Assembly: GCA_001599755.1 (NCBI GenBank)
Contig: BCHX01000004.1
Span: 3,720,001-3,784,000, forward strand
Origin: Gliomastix tumulicola
Taxonomy: Eukaryota; Ascomycota; Sordariomycetes; Hypocreales; Bionectriaceae
Reading direction: 5' to 3'
Length of the DNA stretch: 64,000 bases
The notes under the pieces: generated by a model
What the model saw: only the letters and a program-made list of their open reading frames with translations
Told to the model about the DNA's origin: nothing
Database searches by the model: none
Position numbers and translations under genes: made by a program
Part shown: positions 44,037-54,828 of the stretch, one piece after another
How the letters are laid out: each line of letters opens with the position of its first letter
Numbering within the stretch: position 1 is the first letter of the stretch

Positions 44037-45224
44037 CTCTGATCCTGATCAGCTCATCGGTACGGACTGAATACTTTGACACACACATATCACCGTATCG
44101 ATGTCCTTCCCCGGGCACTAGTTCGCTCGTGGTTTAACGCCCCCCGGAGTGAGACGAAACCTTCCCCCGGACCGAGAGCCGTGGGCCTAGAAAAGCTGTA
44201 GTCAGCAAGCAAAGCGGCATGCCTTCATTCTAGAATCGCCGGTCCAGAACCGCCACCAACAAGTAGAATGAGACACAAAAAAACAGCACTAAGGAACTGA
44301 GAGAGAAGGGGAAAAAATTCAAAGACAAAACCCGCCTTGAGATGGGAATGAGGAAAGACAGAAGTTCCCCCCCCTTTGCCAATCACACCTAAAAGTTATG
44401 GGTGCCTGCCGCCGCGCGCGGGCACTCACTCTAGCGTCCCGCGTATGGAAAGCTGCACTTTCGCCTCGGATGACAGACCCCTGGGCCAAACAAAACAAGG
44501 GTCATCGAAACCCACCGCATCGGTCTTTTTTTTTTGTCCCTCGCCATCGTGAGGCGGGCAACGGGGAATGGAATAAGATTGGTGAAATGGGGGGGCCACG
44601 TCACGGGCGGCAGAGAGTGAAGCGGGAGGTGGCTGCTTGGCTCGGAAGTGATGCTGGGAGGAGGGGGGGTGTTGAGATCAGTCGAGGACGCAACAACGGG
44701 ATAGATTGGGATGTGCTCGCTTCATTCCTGGGATGGAGACCCCCCGCCCGAATGTCTCAGAGCTCGGTCCCGATATCCCATCTCTCCCAGGGCCGAGGTC
44801 GATCGAGAACGCAGGAGCAAAGACCGGGACGCACGGAGAAGTTCAAGAGACAGTAAGCCTTTGATATGCCATGATGGATTTGCTATTTGGACAGTCGTAG
44901 ATCGAGGTGAAATTAGTCAACACAGAAACTCATGACACCGACGTGGAAGATGTTTCCACGGGATAATCCCTTCTCTCCCTTTCGTTTAAAAGAAAAAAAA
45001 AAGAGTATGTGCCCTGTTGTCCGAAAACCCCCCCGTCCGAACCAAAAAGCCCCCCCTGTTGTCCGGGGGCGTCAGCTCATCTGTAAGACGCCAGTAGCCC
45101 GTAGGTTTCGAAAAAAGCAGAACCGGGGAAATCAAGTAGTGGGGGAAAAAACAGATAGACTGGTTTCTGTTTTGTTTCTGGCTATGGGTATGCCGGTGTG
45201 AGGGTCGTTGCGTGTGCCCTTCGT

Positions 45225-47357
45225 CTAGATATCGTCCTCGAGGAACTTGTAAGCAAACTTGAAGTCGGCCTTCCTTCGGTTCATCCTAGATGACATGAGT
45301 TAGCAGTCTATTACCAAGACCTTCTCCTCGTCCATTTTCCCGCACTCACCATGTAGACTCGTAATCGAAGAAGCGATACGTGCCCTGCTCAAATTCGTCC
45401 GTGATGCTCTTGGGCTCCTCGTGCCTCTGGAACCATGTCTGGTACTGCTTGTGAAAGCGCCAGCTCTGGTCCTTCAAAGCCTTTGCCGCGAGATACTGGT
45501 GCGCGGTACCCTGCTGGTAGTAGAAGACGTAGAACAGCGTGTCCGTGTCGATGCGTGCGTAGAAGCGAGGGTCGTCGAAGAGCGCCAGCGGCTCCTTGGG
45601 GAAGCTCGCAGCAGTACCCGAGTAGGGCGCCTCTGGGCGGTAGCTCCGCGGGAAGTCGGCGTCGGACGAGTCGGGCGCGTTCTCCTGGCTGACGGCCAGC
45701 AGGCGGGCGGCCGCAGCGGACGCCGGGTGCGGCAGGTGATTTCTGTTGATCTCGTACGATTCGATGAGATCGTTCAAGCTTGCAGGGAGATGGAAGATGG
45801 ACTCCTCGGGCTCCTCCTCGATGGGCTTGATACCGTTCGCGACGCCGTTTGTCTGGGAAGTGGCTGCTGCTGATGTCAGTATGAATTCTCGCAGGCCCAG
45901 AAACATAGTTTGCAGGAAGATGTCAAACCAACCTTTGGAAGCTTCCGCAGGTTCCTGTGACGGAGGAACCTTAATGGGGGCCTTGCCCTTCTTGCCTCGC
46001 GACGTTGTTGGTAACGGCTCGGGCTCACTAGACACAGTATTGGGTGTTGAGGAGGCAGCGGTGGCTGATGCTGTCGAAGGTGCCTGTCTGGACTCTGCCT
46101 GCTGCGGTGGTACTGGCTGCACCGACGTGCTTGCAGGTGAGCTTGTCGCGCTGGCGAGCTTGGACTGGGCGGGTGGTAACGGTGATACACCGACGGCTGG
46201 AAATCCGGGCGGCGGCGGCAGGGGCGCGATACCAACGCCCTTGTCGCTTGCCGCGGCAGCCGCTGCTGCGGATGCGTATTTGAGTCCCTCGCCGGCCGGT
46301 CTCGTCGGTACGGATGCGGGCTTCATCGAACTCGAGCCGGGAGTGCTGGTGGCGGCCGTTAACGGTGCATGCAGTGTCGCGAGTGCAGGCAGAGGCGATT
46401 TCGTCTGCGAAGACGCTTTGCGCACAGGAATCGGCTCTGCCTCCTTCTGCGGCTTCTTCGGCTTCGCGACTTCCGGCTCGGGTGTTACCTCCTCCTGGAC
46501 CGACTGCCCGTCCTGTGACGAGGACTTCTCGCCGTCTTGGGTCATGCCGTATGTCCCTTCCTCCTCCTCCAGGTCGAGCTCGTCGTACAGCCCCTCGTCC
46601 TCGACGAAATCTTCGTTGGTGCCGTCCGTGACGTAGTAGCGTATGCTCTCCTCCAGGTCCTTGACCTGGTCCGTCTCGACGCCCCCGTTCTCCAGCGACC
46701 GCCGGATGAGCTCGAGCTTGCCCTGGTGGAACTTGTGCCGCTCAATGATCTCGTCGATCTGGTCGATCCTGCCCTGCTTGGCTACCTGGTTCTTGCCCTT
46801 CTTCATGGTCGCGCCTATCGATTCGCTCTCGGCCTCTAGGGTCTCGATCTGCTGTTCTAGCTCGTCGACCATGCTGCTCAGGAACTCGCTCGTCTCAACC
46901 TTGGCCTGCTCTTTGGGGTCGAGCTTGGCTGCTGCTGATAGGCCCTCCTTGGAGTAGGCTTTCGTCTTCATCGCCTTTTCCACAGCCTTGAACTTCTCCA
47001 TTTGCTAGAATAGGCACCGTGAACGTCAGCATGACAAAAAATCAAATCAAAGCACAACGTGAGAGGGAAGGAACACAGCCCCCCCCTAGGGTATCAACGC
47101 ACCGTCTCGATCAACCTCCGGTGCTCCAGCAACGGGGCCTTGTCTTTGATGTCGTTGCTGGCAGCCCATGTCTTGATCTGGTCGCGTAAGCGCTGGAGCT
47201 TCTTGATCTCGCGCTTGAGCTGGTCCTCGAGCTTCTCCTTCTGGGCCGGGTTATTGGACTGCTCGATCTTCTCGTAGATGCCCTCGAACTCGGCGACGCC
47301 CTCCGCCACCTTCTTGAAGCACTTGTCCACCTCCTGTTGCAGTTTCCTTGCGGCCAT
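45225..47357 (-). CDS. not3: CCR4-NOT complex subunit Not3/Not5
   Basis: Four exons (47103-47357, 45933-47004, 45350-45866, 45225-45285) join to 634 residues. The N-terminal domain starts [20 protein letters not shown] and runs through a long helical coiled coil to [12 protein letters not shown], the standard Not3/5 N-terminal module. A disordered Pro/Ser/Ala-rich linker follows. The C-terminal NOT box contains [38 protein letters not shown] and [10 protein letters not shown], completed by the last exon with [19 protein letters not shown]. The CCR4-NOT complex shortens poly(A) tails and represses translation; Not5 also senses slow ribosomes in yeast. Intron 2 (45867-45932, 66 bp) has no stop and would add a hydrophobic 22-residue segment not expected in the family. 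The gene is divergent from dtd1. Confidence 0.95.
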
Positions 47358-48827
47358 CTTGTGTGTTGGTGACGAGGACTGGAGCCTCGTCTGGAGCTAG
47401 CGAGAGAGAAGGTCGAGAAAAGGGAAACGTCGTCGCGATTGGGGGAAAAGGGAGGGCTCGGATCCGTGCGCGTTTCGCGGTGCGTGCTGCGTCGTTCGAC
47501 GGTGGTGCGCGTCCGCCTCGGTAGGCCGATTGGCTGCGCTTGGGGACAGGTTGCCGAGATGCAAAATTGGCGAATTCAATCGGCCCTAGAGCAGGACCAC
47601 TGACGTCGGTGAAGGGGGGCGAGGCTCCGGGGCTCGGGAGAAATAAAGCAGGTAGGCGATCGCAAGAGGCGGTAGATCTGGAATTAAGCACGTGTGGTGA
47701 ATGTTGTGCGTGTGCGTTGTGTGGTAGTACAGAGAACAGGCTGGCGCGCGCCAGTTGCGATGGTGATCGGTGTTTGAAGGGAACGGCGGCCTGAAGCGAA
47801 GCCTGAAGGTTAAAGTGCAGCAGTTTGGGTTGGCGGCTTGCGATTGGCTGGCGCGTTCGATTTGGGAGTTCCTTTGTTGGAGCCTCCATGTGGAAGCCCG
47901 CTGTGAGGCCAGAGTCAGGAGCCCTGGAGCCAGGTGGTGGAATGCTGACTCATCTGACTGGCTACCCTAGACCTCAGGTCGTTGTCTAAGGGATCTCTGG
48001 ACGAGCAATGGCCGCCAACACACTACACCATATGTATTTGTGGTACAAAGGTGATATTTCATGTGAATATTCTTTCGTTTGCATGTTTTGTTTGGCTCTA
48101 TCTATGTATTTGTTTCTTTTTTGACCTGATGACATAGTGAGTAGCTGAAGTTATCCAGCTGCGCTGGAGAATACCTTCCCATCCAGTTCCAGCTTCTCCG
48201 TGGCACTCTCACCCAACAACACGCTGTTTGCTGGTAGCTGACCCGGCAACTCACTCGTACCAAGTCTCAAAAAGGCACAATCCAAGTCGGAGACTCATAA
48301 TAGGAGTTTGATATTACCAGGCGAGCGTAGAGTATTCGCAATCATTTACCCTGCTTAGCGGCATCAGTCACCCATGGACGTTGGAAGATTGAGGTGCCTG
48401 GCGGGGCTTCTGGAGTGTTGGAACCCGCTAAACCATCCACTATCGCTGAGCTCCAGGAGTGGCCTGGAACTGGAAACGACCACTCATGCTCGATGATAAC
48501 TCCTTTTTAAGGACAACCACGAACTTGTGACGAAATTCCTGAGTAGAGTGAGCCTCCCCCTTTCTCCCCAAGCCTACAGGACGGTTGCGCCTCTGGTTTG
48601 CCCGCAGATAAAGTGAGCTCTTGCGACTCGTGACAACCTCAACTCGGACACACCATACTGAACCGGCGGCCGCCTCTCACGGCGAGCTGCCTACCCAGTC
48701 TGTCGATTGCGCCCACCCAGCCTGACCTTGGACTGTCTCAGCTTCGTCATTGATCCTACTCTACATACGCCCTGCATTCTGCCATACTGACTAGTGCCAA
48801 TATATAGGAAAAGCCAAAAACGCCATC
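47358..48827. other. Divergent promoter region of NOT3/5 and DTD
   Basis: About 1.5 kb between two genes transcribed in opposite directions. No gene is seen; the frame 47251-47889 is the upstream side of NOT3/5 in the wrong phase. Confidence 0.5.
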
Positions 48828-49946
48828 ATGAAGGGTACGGTGCGCCCCCTTGCGTCCTCTCCCCCACTCCACGTGTCGTCCCGAGTCTCACCAAGCTCTC
48901 GGGCTGTGAAGCCATCATCCAGCGCGTGCTGTCCGCCTCGGTTACCGTCGACAAGGAGGTCATCTCGTCGATAGGCAAGGGGGTGCTCGTCTTCGCGGCC
49001 GTCGCGCCCGGGGACACCGAGAAGGAGGTCAACTCCGTCGCATCCAAGGTGCTCAAGATGAAGCTATGGGACGACGAAGCGGGCGGGCGGGTGAGTCTTT
49101 CTGCCTGCGGCAGTCATGATCTGTCATTTTTTTTTTGATAACCCCCCTCCCCCCTTCCTCAACTTTCAGCGGAACTCTCAAGCTTGGCTAGTCCCAATCC
49201 GCAAAGCGACGCATGAATGAGACGTGTGCTGACGCCGCCGGACAGTGGAAGAAGAGCGTGATGGACATCAATGGCGAGGTTTTGTGTGGTATGCAACCGC
49301 CCCCCCCCCTCCCAATCCTGAACGAGCCAATCGTGCGGTGTCGCTTATCTCGCTACGGGCGGCATGGTGAGCGTGAAATGACATTGGGAAATGATTTTCC
49401 CACACCCCTTCAAGGATGATGGGATGGTGGCGGTCAATAGACATGCATAGGAGGAGGCTGGCTGACTTGGGTTGCACAACCGCCCACAGTGTCTCAGTTC
49501 ACGCTCCTCGCTAGGACGAAGAAGGGGACCAAGCCAGACTTCCACGGGGCCATGAATCCCGAGGAGGCAAGCCGGCTGTACCACTACTTCGTGTCCAGGG
49601 TGAAGGACGGCTACGAGGAGGACCGCGTCAAGGACGGCAAGTTCCAGGCCATGATGGAAGTCGCCCTTGTCAATGACGGGCCGGTGAGTCAGTCTACTGC
49701 GTTGCTTCTTTTCGCTAGTGTCGACGGTGCTTTTGTCACACGTCCCCAACAACTCGCCTCTCCGATACCCTTGTCGGTCGGTGTCTTCCCGTCTCGGATT
49801 TTCTGCTAGTCTCGCTGGACCTCACGAAAAAGATGGTGTGCACCAGGAAGAGAGAGGTTGAGCTGGGATGCTAATCTTTGTGTGCCACGTAGGTTACACT
49901 CGAGTTGCAAGCTGGCAACGCCAAGGAAGCTGAGGATGAGAGCTAG
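48828..49946 (+). CDS. dtd1: D-aminoacyl-tRNA deacylase (DTD)
   Basis: Five exons (48828-48834, 48912-49090, 49246-49288, 49490-49683, 49893-49946) join to 158 residues. It hydrolyses D-amino acids wrongly attached to tRNA. The first coding exon is only 7 nt (ATG, Lys, first base of Ala) and joins to MKAIIQRVLSASVTV, the expected DTD start. Family motifs are SQFTLLA, which lines the active pocket, and the chirality-checking Gly-Pro pair in NDGPVT. WKKSVMDINGEVLC in the small third exon is also conserved. Intron lengths are 77, 155, 201 and 209 bp; all have GT...AG ends. The acceptor at 48911 follows GTGAAG, a weaker pyrimidine context, so the first junction is the least certain. Confidence 0.93.
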
Positions 49947-52187
49947 CAAGGTATGGGCAAGTACGCGAAGCGAGGGCACAGACTTGCCTCGATCCTTGAT
50001 GGTAATTAAGAACCGAGATGATCGACTAAAGGCTGCCTGCCCACGTCGATAGTGTCCCGGAGTTGCTCGGGGGACGCAGAGATTGGCTGCAGGACGCTGA
50101 GGGCCCTGACCACACTTGCCTCTGGCTTCGGAGATATCTACGGCATAACTAAGTACTTAGACATAGATGATGGGGGAGGGGCGATGTAGAGACAGAATGA
50201 GCTATGCTGAAATCGCCGGGGTCTACGACGCCTCCCTCTGATATACGTGGGCTTGTTCTGGTGTGTTTCCTGCTCGAGTGGCGTGCAGAGAGCTAGTGAC
50301 TGCTGAGACGCACGTCGTACTCGGTATGCGGGCTGGAAATCTCCGTCGCATGCACGACGTGAGCCTGTATCACAACATCCTTGTCATGTGATTGGGCTCA
50401 AAACGGAAGTGTTGGGACCCCCCCTTGCTGCAGCCTCAAACCAACATGCATTGCTTTTTCTGCTCATCTTACCTTATAATGGCTGTCTGCTAAGGTATGT
50501 CTCTCCCTCGCATGGTGGAGGCTTGGTCATGGTGGTGTGGTACGAATGGATATCTGCTTCTGGTAGAAGGGACTGATTGGCTGGAATGAAGGCTGTATTA
50601 CGACGCCAGGCGCGTATCGTGTATGGGTGGTGCGTGGGCGGGCAGGTCATCTCGCACGAACAAGCAACGCAATTTATCGAGATCTGCAGGCTGGCCCGGA
50701 GATCGTCTGGGCACGAGACGACGAGTGATGATGGAGGCATGCATAACGGATGGACGGTTGATTTCTTGGTGTCAGCAGAGGCTCAAGGGTCGTCGTTGGG
50801 CTGCCGTCTCCACTGAAGCTGATCGCGGGCCCCCATCAGGACCACTAAATAGCCGAAGGGCCGGCGGACAGAAATAATACGTACAGAGTGCTGCTGGCAG
50901 GACTTCTCATGTGACGGGGGGGTGCAAACGATAGTTCAAAAGTACGACCTTGATTCATGACGTCTTGTATTTTTGGGGTGTTTCTGCGGCGGTGTGAGGC
51001 CTCAATTGGTAAAGGAAGTGTTCCATCCTCATTCATCACGTTGTAGGAGTGCCTCCCCCTGCTGGTGATGATATGCCATCCCTGGTAGTTCTTGCGATCG
51101 CTGCCTGGGGTGATTTTGTCTCCCCCCCTGCGCTGCGGGTGAGCAGAAACGTTAGCTAGAAACTTCCATGGAGTCGAGGCTAAGAATAAATAAAATGCAC
51201 ACATCCGGGGCAAGAGCTGCAATGTAATGAGTGCATCCCTGGCTAGAGAGCTCTTTCCTTGCCTTACGAAGGAGAATTGACTCCACTGTCTGATTTAAGT
51301 TGAACTCGTGTGCCTCGCTGTTGCGTCTCGTCACTCCAAGCCACTCAGACCATCGTCTTGTTCTGTCTGCGTCCTTTCGACGACATTGAGCGAACATTAC
51401 TAAGTCTTTTCTTCATTCTCAACCTCGAAGCCCATAATTCAAATTTGAGCAAACAAATCGACTGGCGGACTCGACTCGACCTCCCTCGACTCCCTCTCTC
51501 GCTGCAAGTCTTAACCCACTCTCGAGAATACGGGCAACGAGTGAAACAACCCCGCGGTCCTCCTCCACTGCCTCACGCCTCACGACCACTTCTGCAGGCC
51601 AATCGAAGCCCGCAGAACAGTCCGTTCCAACCAACAGGTGCATAAAGTAAGTGCAGCTGCGCCATTGAGGAATCCCAATCGAGTTTCCGTGCCGTCTGGC
51701 GCTATTCTCGCGAAGTCCTTCCGCTGTCTCAGGCCTGGACAACCCCGCACTGTCAGGCAGCCAGAACTTAGCGACGGCAGCTTTTCTCGTTCGCAAAAAA
51801 AAAAAAGCAACGCACGGCACGGAACGCCTCCTCGCATTTCTCGTCTTTCCTCTTCTCTCACTCACTCTCCCCTCCCTCAAGCCTTTCTTTCCTTGCTTCT
51901 TCCACCATCCCTTGCCCCACGCGGCGCACCACCATCAGGTTCTCGACTGGACTTTGGTGCACGGTACCCCCCTCCTTCCTTTTCTTTATTATCCCGGAGG
52001 ACCCCAATCTTACACAGCCTTAACTTGCCTCACTCTCCTCACCCACCACCTTGCCCTCCTTCACTCTCCTACTTCCTGCACTTGGCTCTGCATTTTCAGC
52101 TTCCAGCCCATCTTCCAGACAACTGCATTGTCTCGTCAAGTTCAAGTTCTAATTGTGCTTAGAAAATCTGCTTCGCAAGTTAGCAAG
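49947..52187. other. Long intergenic region and cyclophilin leader
   Basis: About 2.2 kb upstream of the cyclophilin. No gene is seen. The right 550 bp is pyrimidine-rich, has a strong donor-like GTAAGT at 51648 and acceptor-like TAG sequences just before the ATG (near 52171 and 52183), so a 5'-leader intron is plausible. Confidence 0.4.
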
Positions 52188-53373
52188 ATGGCCGACAACG
52201 AGACCCCCCTCCGCCCTCGTGTCTTTTTTGACGTTGCGATCGGTGCAAAGCCTGCTGGGCGAATCGTCATGGAGCTGTTCTCCGATCTGGTCCCCAAAAC
52301 TGCTGAGAACTTCCGCGCCCTGTGCACTGGCGAGAGGGGCTTGGGCAAGGGCGGAATCCCCCTGCACTACAAGGGCTCAACCTTCCACCGTGTCATCAAG
52401 CAGTTCATGATCCAGGGCGGCGACTTCACCAGAGGCGACGGCACCGGTGGCGAGTCCATCTACGGTGCCAAGTTCCCGGACGAGGCCTTCCCTGTACAGC
52501 ACGACAAGCCGTTCCTGCTGTCGATGGCTAATTCTGGTCAACGTGAGTCACCCTTTGGCGGCTGGCCGATGCACTCTCTCTGCTCTTGTGGTTCTAACAA
52601 TACCGGCAGACACCAACGGTTCCCAGTTCTTCATCACCACCGTTGCCACTCCTCATCTTAACGACAAGCACGTCGTCTTCGGCCAGGTCCTCAACGGGAA
52701 GTCCACCGTTCGCCGTGTTGAGAACGTCGGGACTAGCGAAGGTGACGTGCCCGGCAAGATACTCACCATCGTCGATTGCGGCGAGCTCACTGGTGAGGCT
52801 GCGCGGGCTGCTGAAATCAGGCAGCCCGACGCTCTGGGTGATCCTTACGAGGACTACCCCGAGGACAATGAGCCTGCCGATGTCAGCGCCCCGACGGTCC
52901 TCAAGATTGCCACCGCCTGCAAGGACTATGGCACCATCGCCTTCAAGAGCGGTCACTACGACTTCGCGCTTGATAAGTACCAGAAGGGCATCCGCTACCT
53001 CAACGAGGAGCCTGATCTGGATGACGAGCCCCCTGAGACCAAGGGCAAGCTTGACGCACTCCGCTACTCTCTCAACACCAACTCGGCTTTCATGGCCACT
53101 AAGCTCCTGGAATGGGACGATGCCATCCGTTTCGCCACGGCCGCTCTGGCTATCTCGGGCGTCGCCGACAAGGACCGTGCCAAGGCCTTGTACCGAAGAG
53201 GTCTTGCCAGCGTCCATCTGAAGGACGAGGAGGCTGCCCTCAGGGACCTCGAGGCCGCTCACAAGCTGGTCCCGAACGACGCCCTTGTGACCAATGAGCT
53301 GGCCTCGGTGAAGGCCAAGGCTGCCCAGAGAACCGCGAAGGAGAAGGCTGCCTACAAGAAGTTCTTCTCGTAA
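52188..53373 (+). CDS. cpr6: Cyclophilin 40 (peptidyl-prolyl isomerase with TPRs)
   Basis: Two exons (52188-52542, 52610-53373) join to 372 residues. Residues about 10-180 are a cyclophilin domain: [19 protein letters not shown], the catalytic [15 protein letters not shown] (catalytic Arg), and [20 protein letters not shown]. The C-terminal half has tetratricopeptide repeats ([40 protein letters not shown]), which in Cyp40 bind the MEEVD tail of Hsp90. It ends in [11 protein letters not shown]. It therefore acts as a cytosolic Hsp90 co-chaperone with isomerase activity. The 67-bp intron has a GTGAGT donor and a TTCTAAC branch site. The 3' end converges on the Bud2-like gene. Confidence 0.96.
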
Positions 53374-54828
53374 GCCCCTTAGATGTCTGATGGAAGAGGA
53401 ATCGAGCAGGTTGGCATATTTTCTATTGTTTTCTCTTTCTTACAGTACACATAAGATGGGGGTTTGGAACGTATCACGGAAGTAAAAACGGCGCGGCATG
53501 CGTTCTGTTCTTGATGTTATCATAGTGTGACGATATAAAAAGCTCTGGTTAATTTCATGGTCCAGACTGGAGCATTGGAGAGGAGCATGGGAGAGGGACT
53601 GAAGTTGCCACGGATGGATCTACTGGTTTTGCTCTTGAATCGAGAATTAGCCCCACGCTTTTCGTCGGCCGTGCTCATCTAGGTCCAATGCGTACTTGTT
53701 AAGGTACATAGATGGTGCGTAAACCAACGAACACCACCATCAACTGAGACATTATCGAGCTAGTCCCGAATGTGGTATCTCGTACCCTGAGACAATAGCA
53801 GCTTTGACCTAAGTAAGCACTGGCTAAGGAGTCCCCGAGACACACACAACGCCCGCACCCATGCAGATTAACGTTGATTCCTCTCTGGACGATCATGGGA
53901 ATCACACACACGGAGCTGCAGGAGGCATGCATGATACGTGGTGGCTACATAGTCAATGTCGAATCTTGATTGATAGTTTTCCCTTTTCTTTTCTTTTTTT
54001 TGCATCTCATTCAGTGGAAAATCCTAATTTTCCTTCCCTCCCGTCCCTCCCATCCACAATTGACTGAATGTCCAAGAATGAAAAGGTGTGATCCCTCCTG
54101 ATTTCCCCCCCCTTTCCTCCTGTATAAGTAACGAAGGAAAAGAAAAGAAAAAAGCCTACGAAAATTCCCAACAAACATGCCCTCTATCATCCAAATTCCC
54201 CCGTAGCTTTTTTGGTGGCTCGCCTCCCTTAACCTGACCCTGTCTAGAAGTGAAGACGTGACTTGTGTGAAATGGCGAGATAGACGTTAGCCTTCCCCCC
54301 CCCCGGCGGATGTCGATTTTCCGTCTCCCTGCTTTGATACCGAGCCTCTTTGCCTTGAGGAAGGTTGTGGTAGTAGTATAGTAAACACAAGGCTTTTGCG
54401 AATGATGTAGGAGAAGCGAGAGAGGAGAAGAGAAGAAAAGAAAAGGAAAAGAAAAGAAAAGAAATGGAAAGGGCAAGATAGAGGGGTGTATAACGAAGAG
54501 GTCGAATGGAGGAGCTGCGCGGATATCCCGGAAGAAGAGCAGGAAATGCCGACTTCGACCTGATAACTTTAGGTCGTAGTTGGCGGGTACCACCGCAAAA
54601 AGATCGCCATGCGTCATCATAAATCGTCGATATAGTGAGGGTATGGTGTTCGTTCGCGCGCGCGCTCGTCCTCGCTAAAGCAGCAGGTCGATCAGAACAG
54701 GAGAAAGAAAAGAATGAGAAAAGTGGTATAGTATAGTATATATAAATGTATCAGGAGGGAAGGGACGGGGGGAAACATGAGACGAGTTCTGGAGGAGCGG
54801 TGTGACTGCTGCGGCTGGAAGGAGAGCT
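53374..54828. other. Convergent 3' intergenic region with A-rich repeat
   Basis: About 1.45 kb between two stop codons. It has a (GAAAA)n-like tract at 54434-54464 and pyrimidine-rich parts. The 54156-54620 frame is composed of simple repeats and is not called. Confidence 0.45.
54434..54464. repeat. (GAAAA)n-type repeat
   Basis: Five- to six-base purine units in near-perfect tandem between the cyclophilin and the RasGAP gene. Confidence 0.85.

Larger units (their letters stand above)
37853..45224. other. 7.4-kb gene-poor block
   Basis: No gene can be supported between the C2H2 gene and NOT3/5. Short frames exist on both strands but have no domains, no credible splice chains, and biased composition. 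The block contains a TATA-like element and three tandem 11-mers upstream of the C2H2 gene, a (GCTG)11 tract, an alternating CA/CG stretch, a CT repeat, CAG clusters, many C or G homopolymers and one undetermined base. It may hold long regulatory sequence, a non-coding RNA or eroded mobile DNA; sequence alone does not say which. Confidence 0.4.

Noticed and set aside
45746..46636. 296-residue plus-strand frame
   Set aside because: Antisense to the NOT3/5 linker and helical region; Ser/Gly/Ala-rich by composition.
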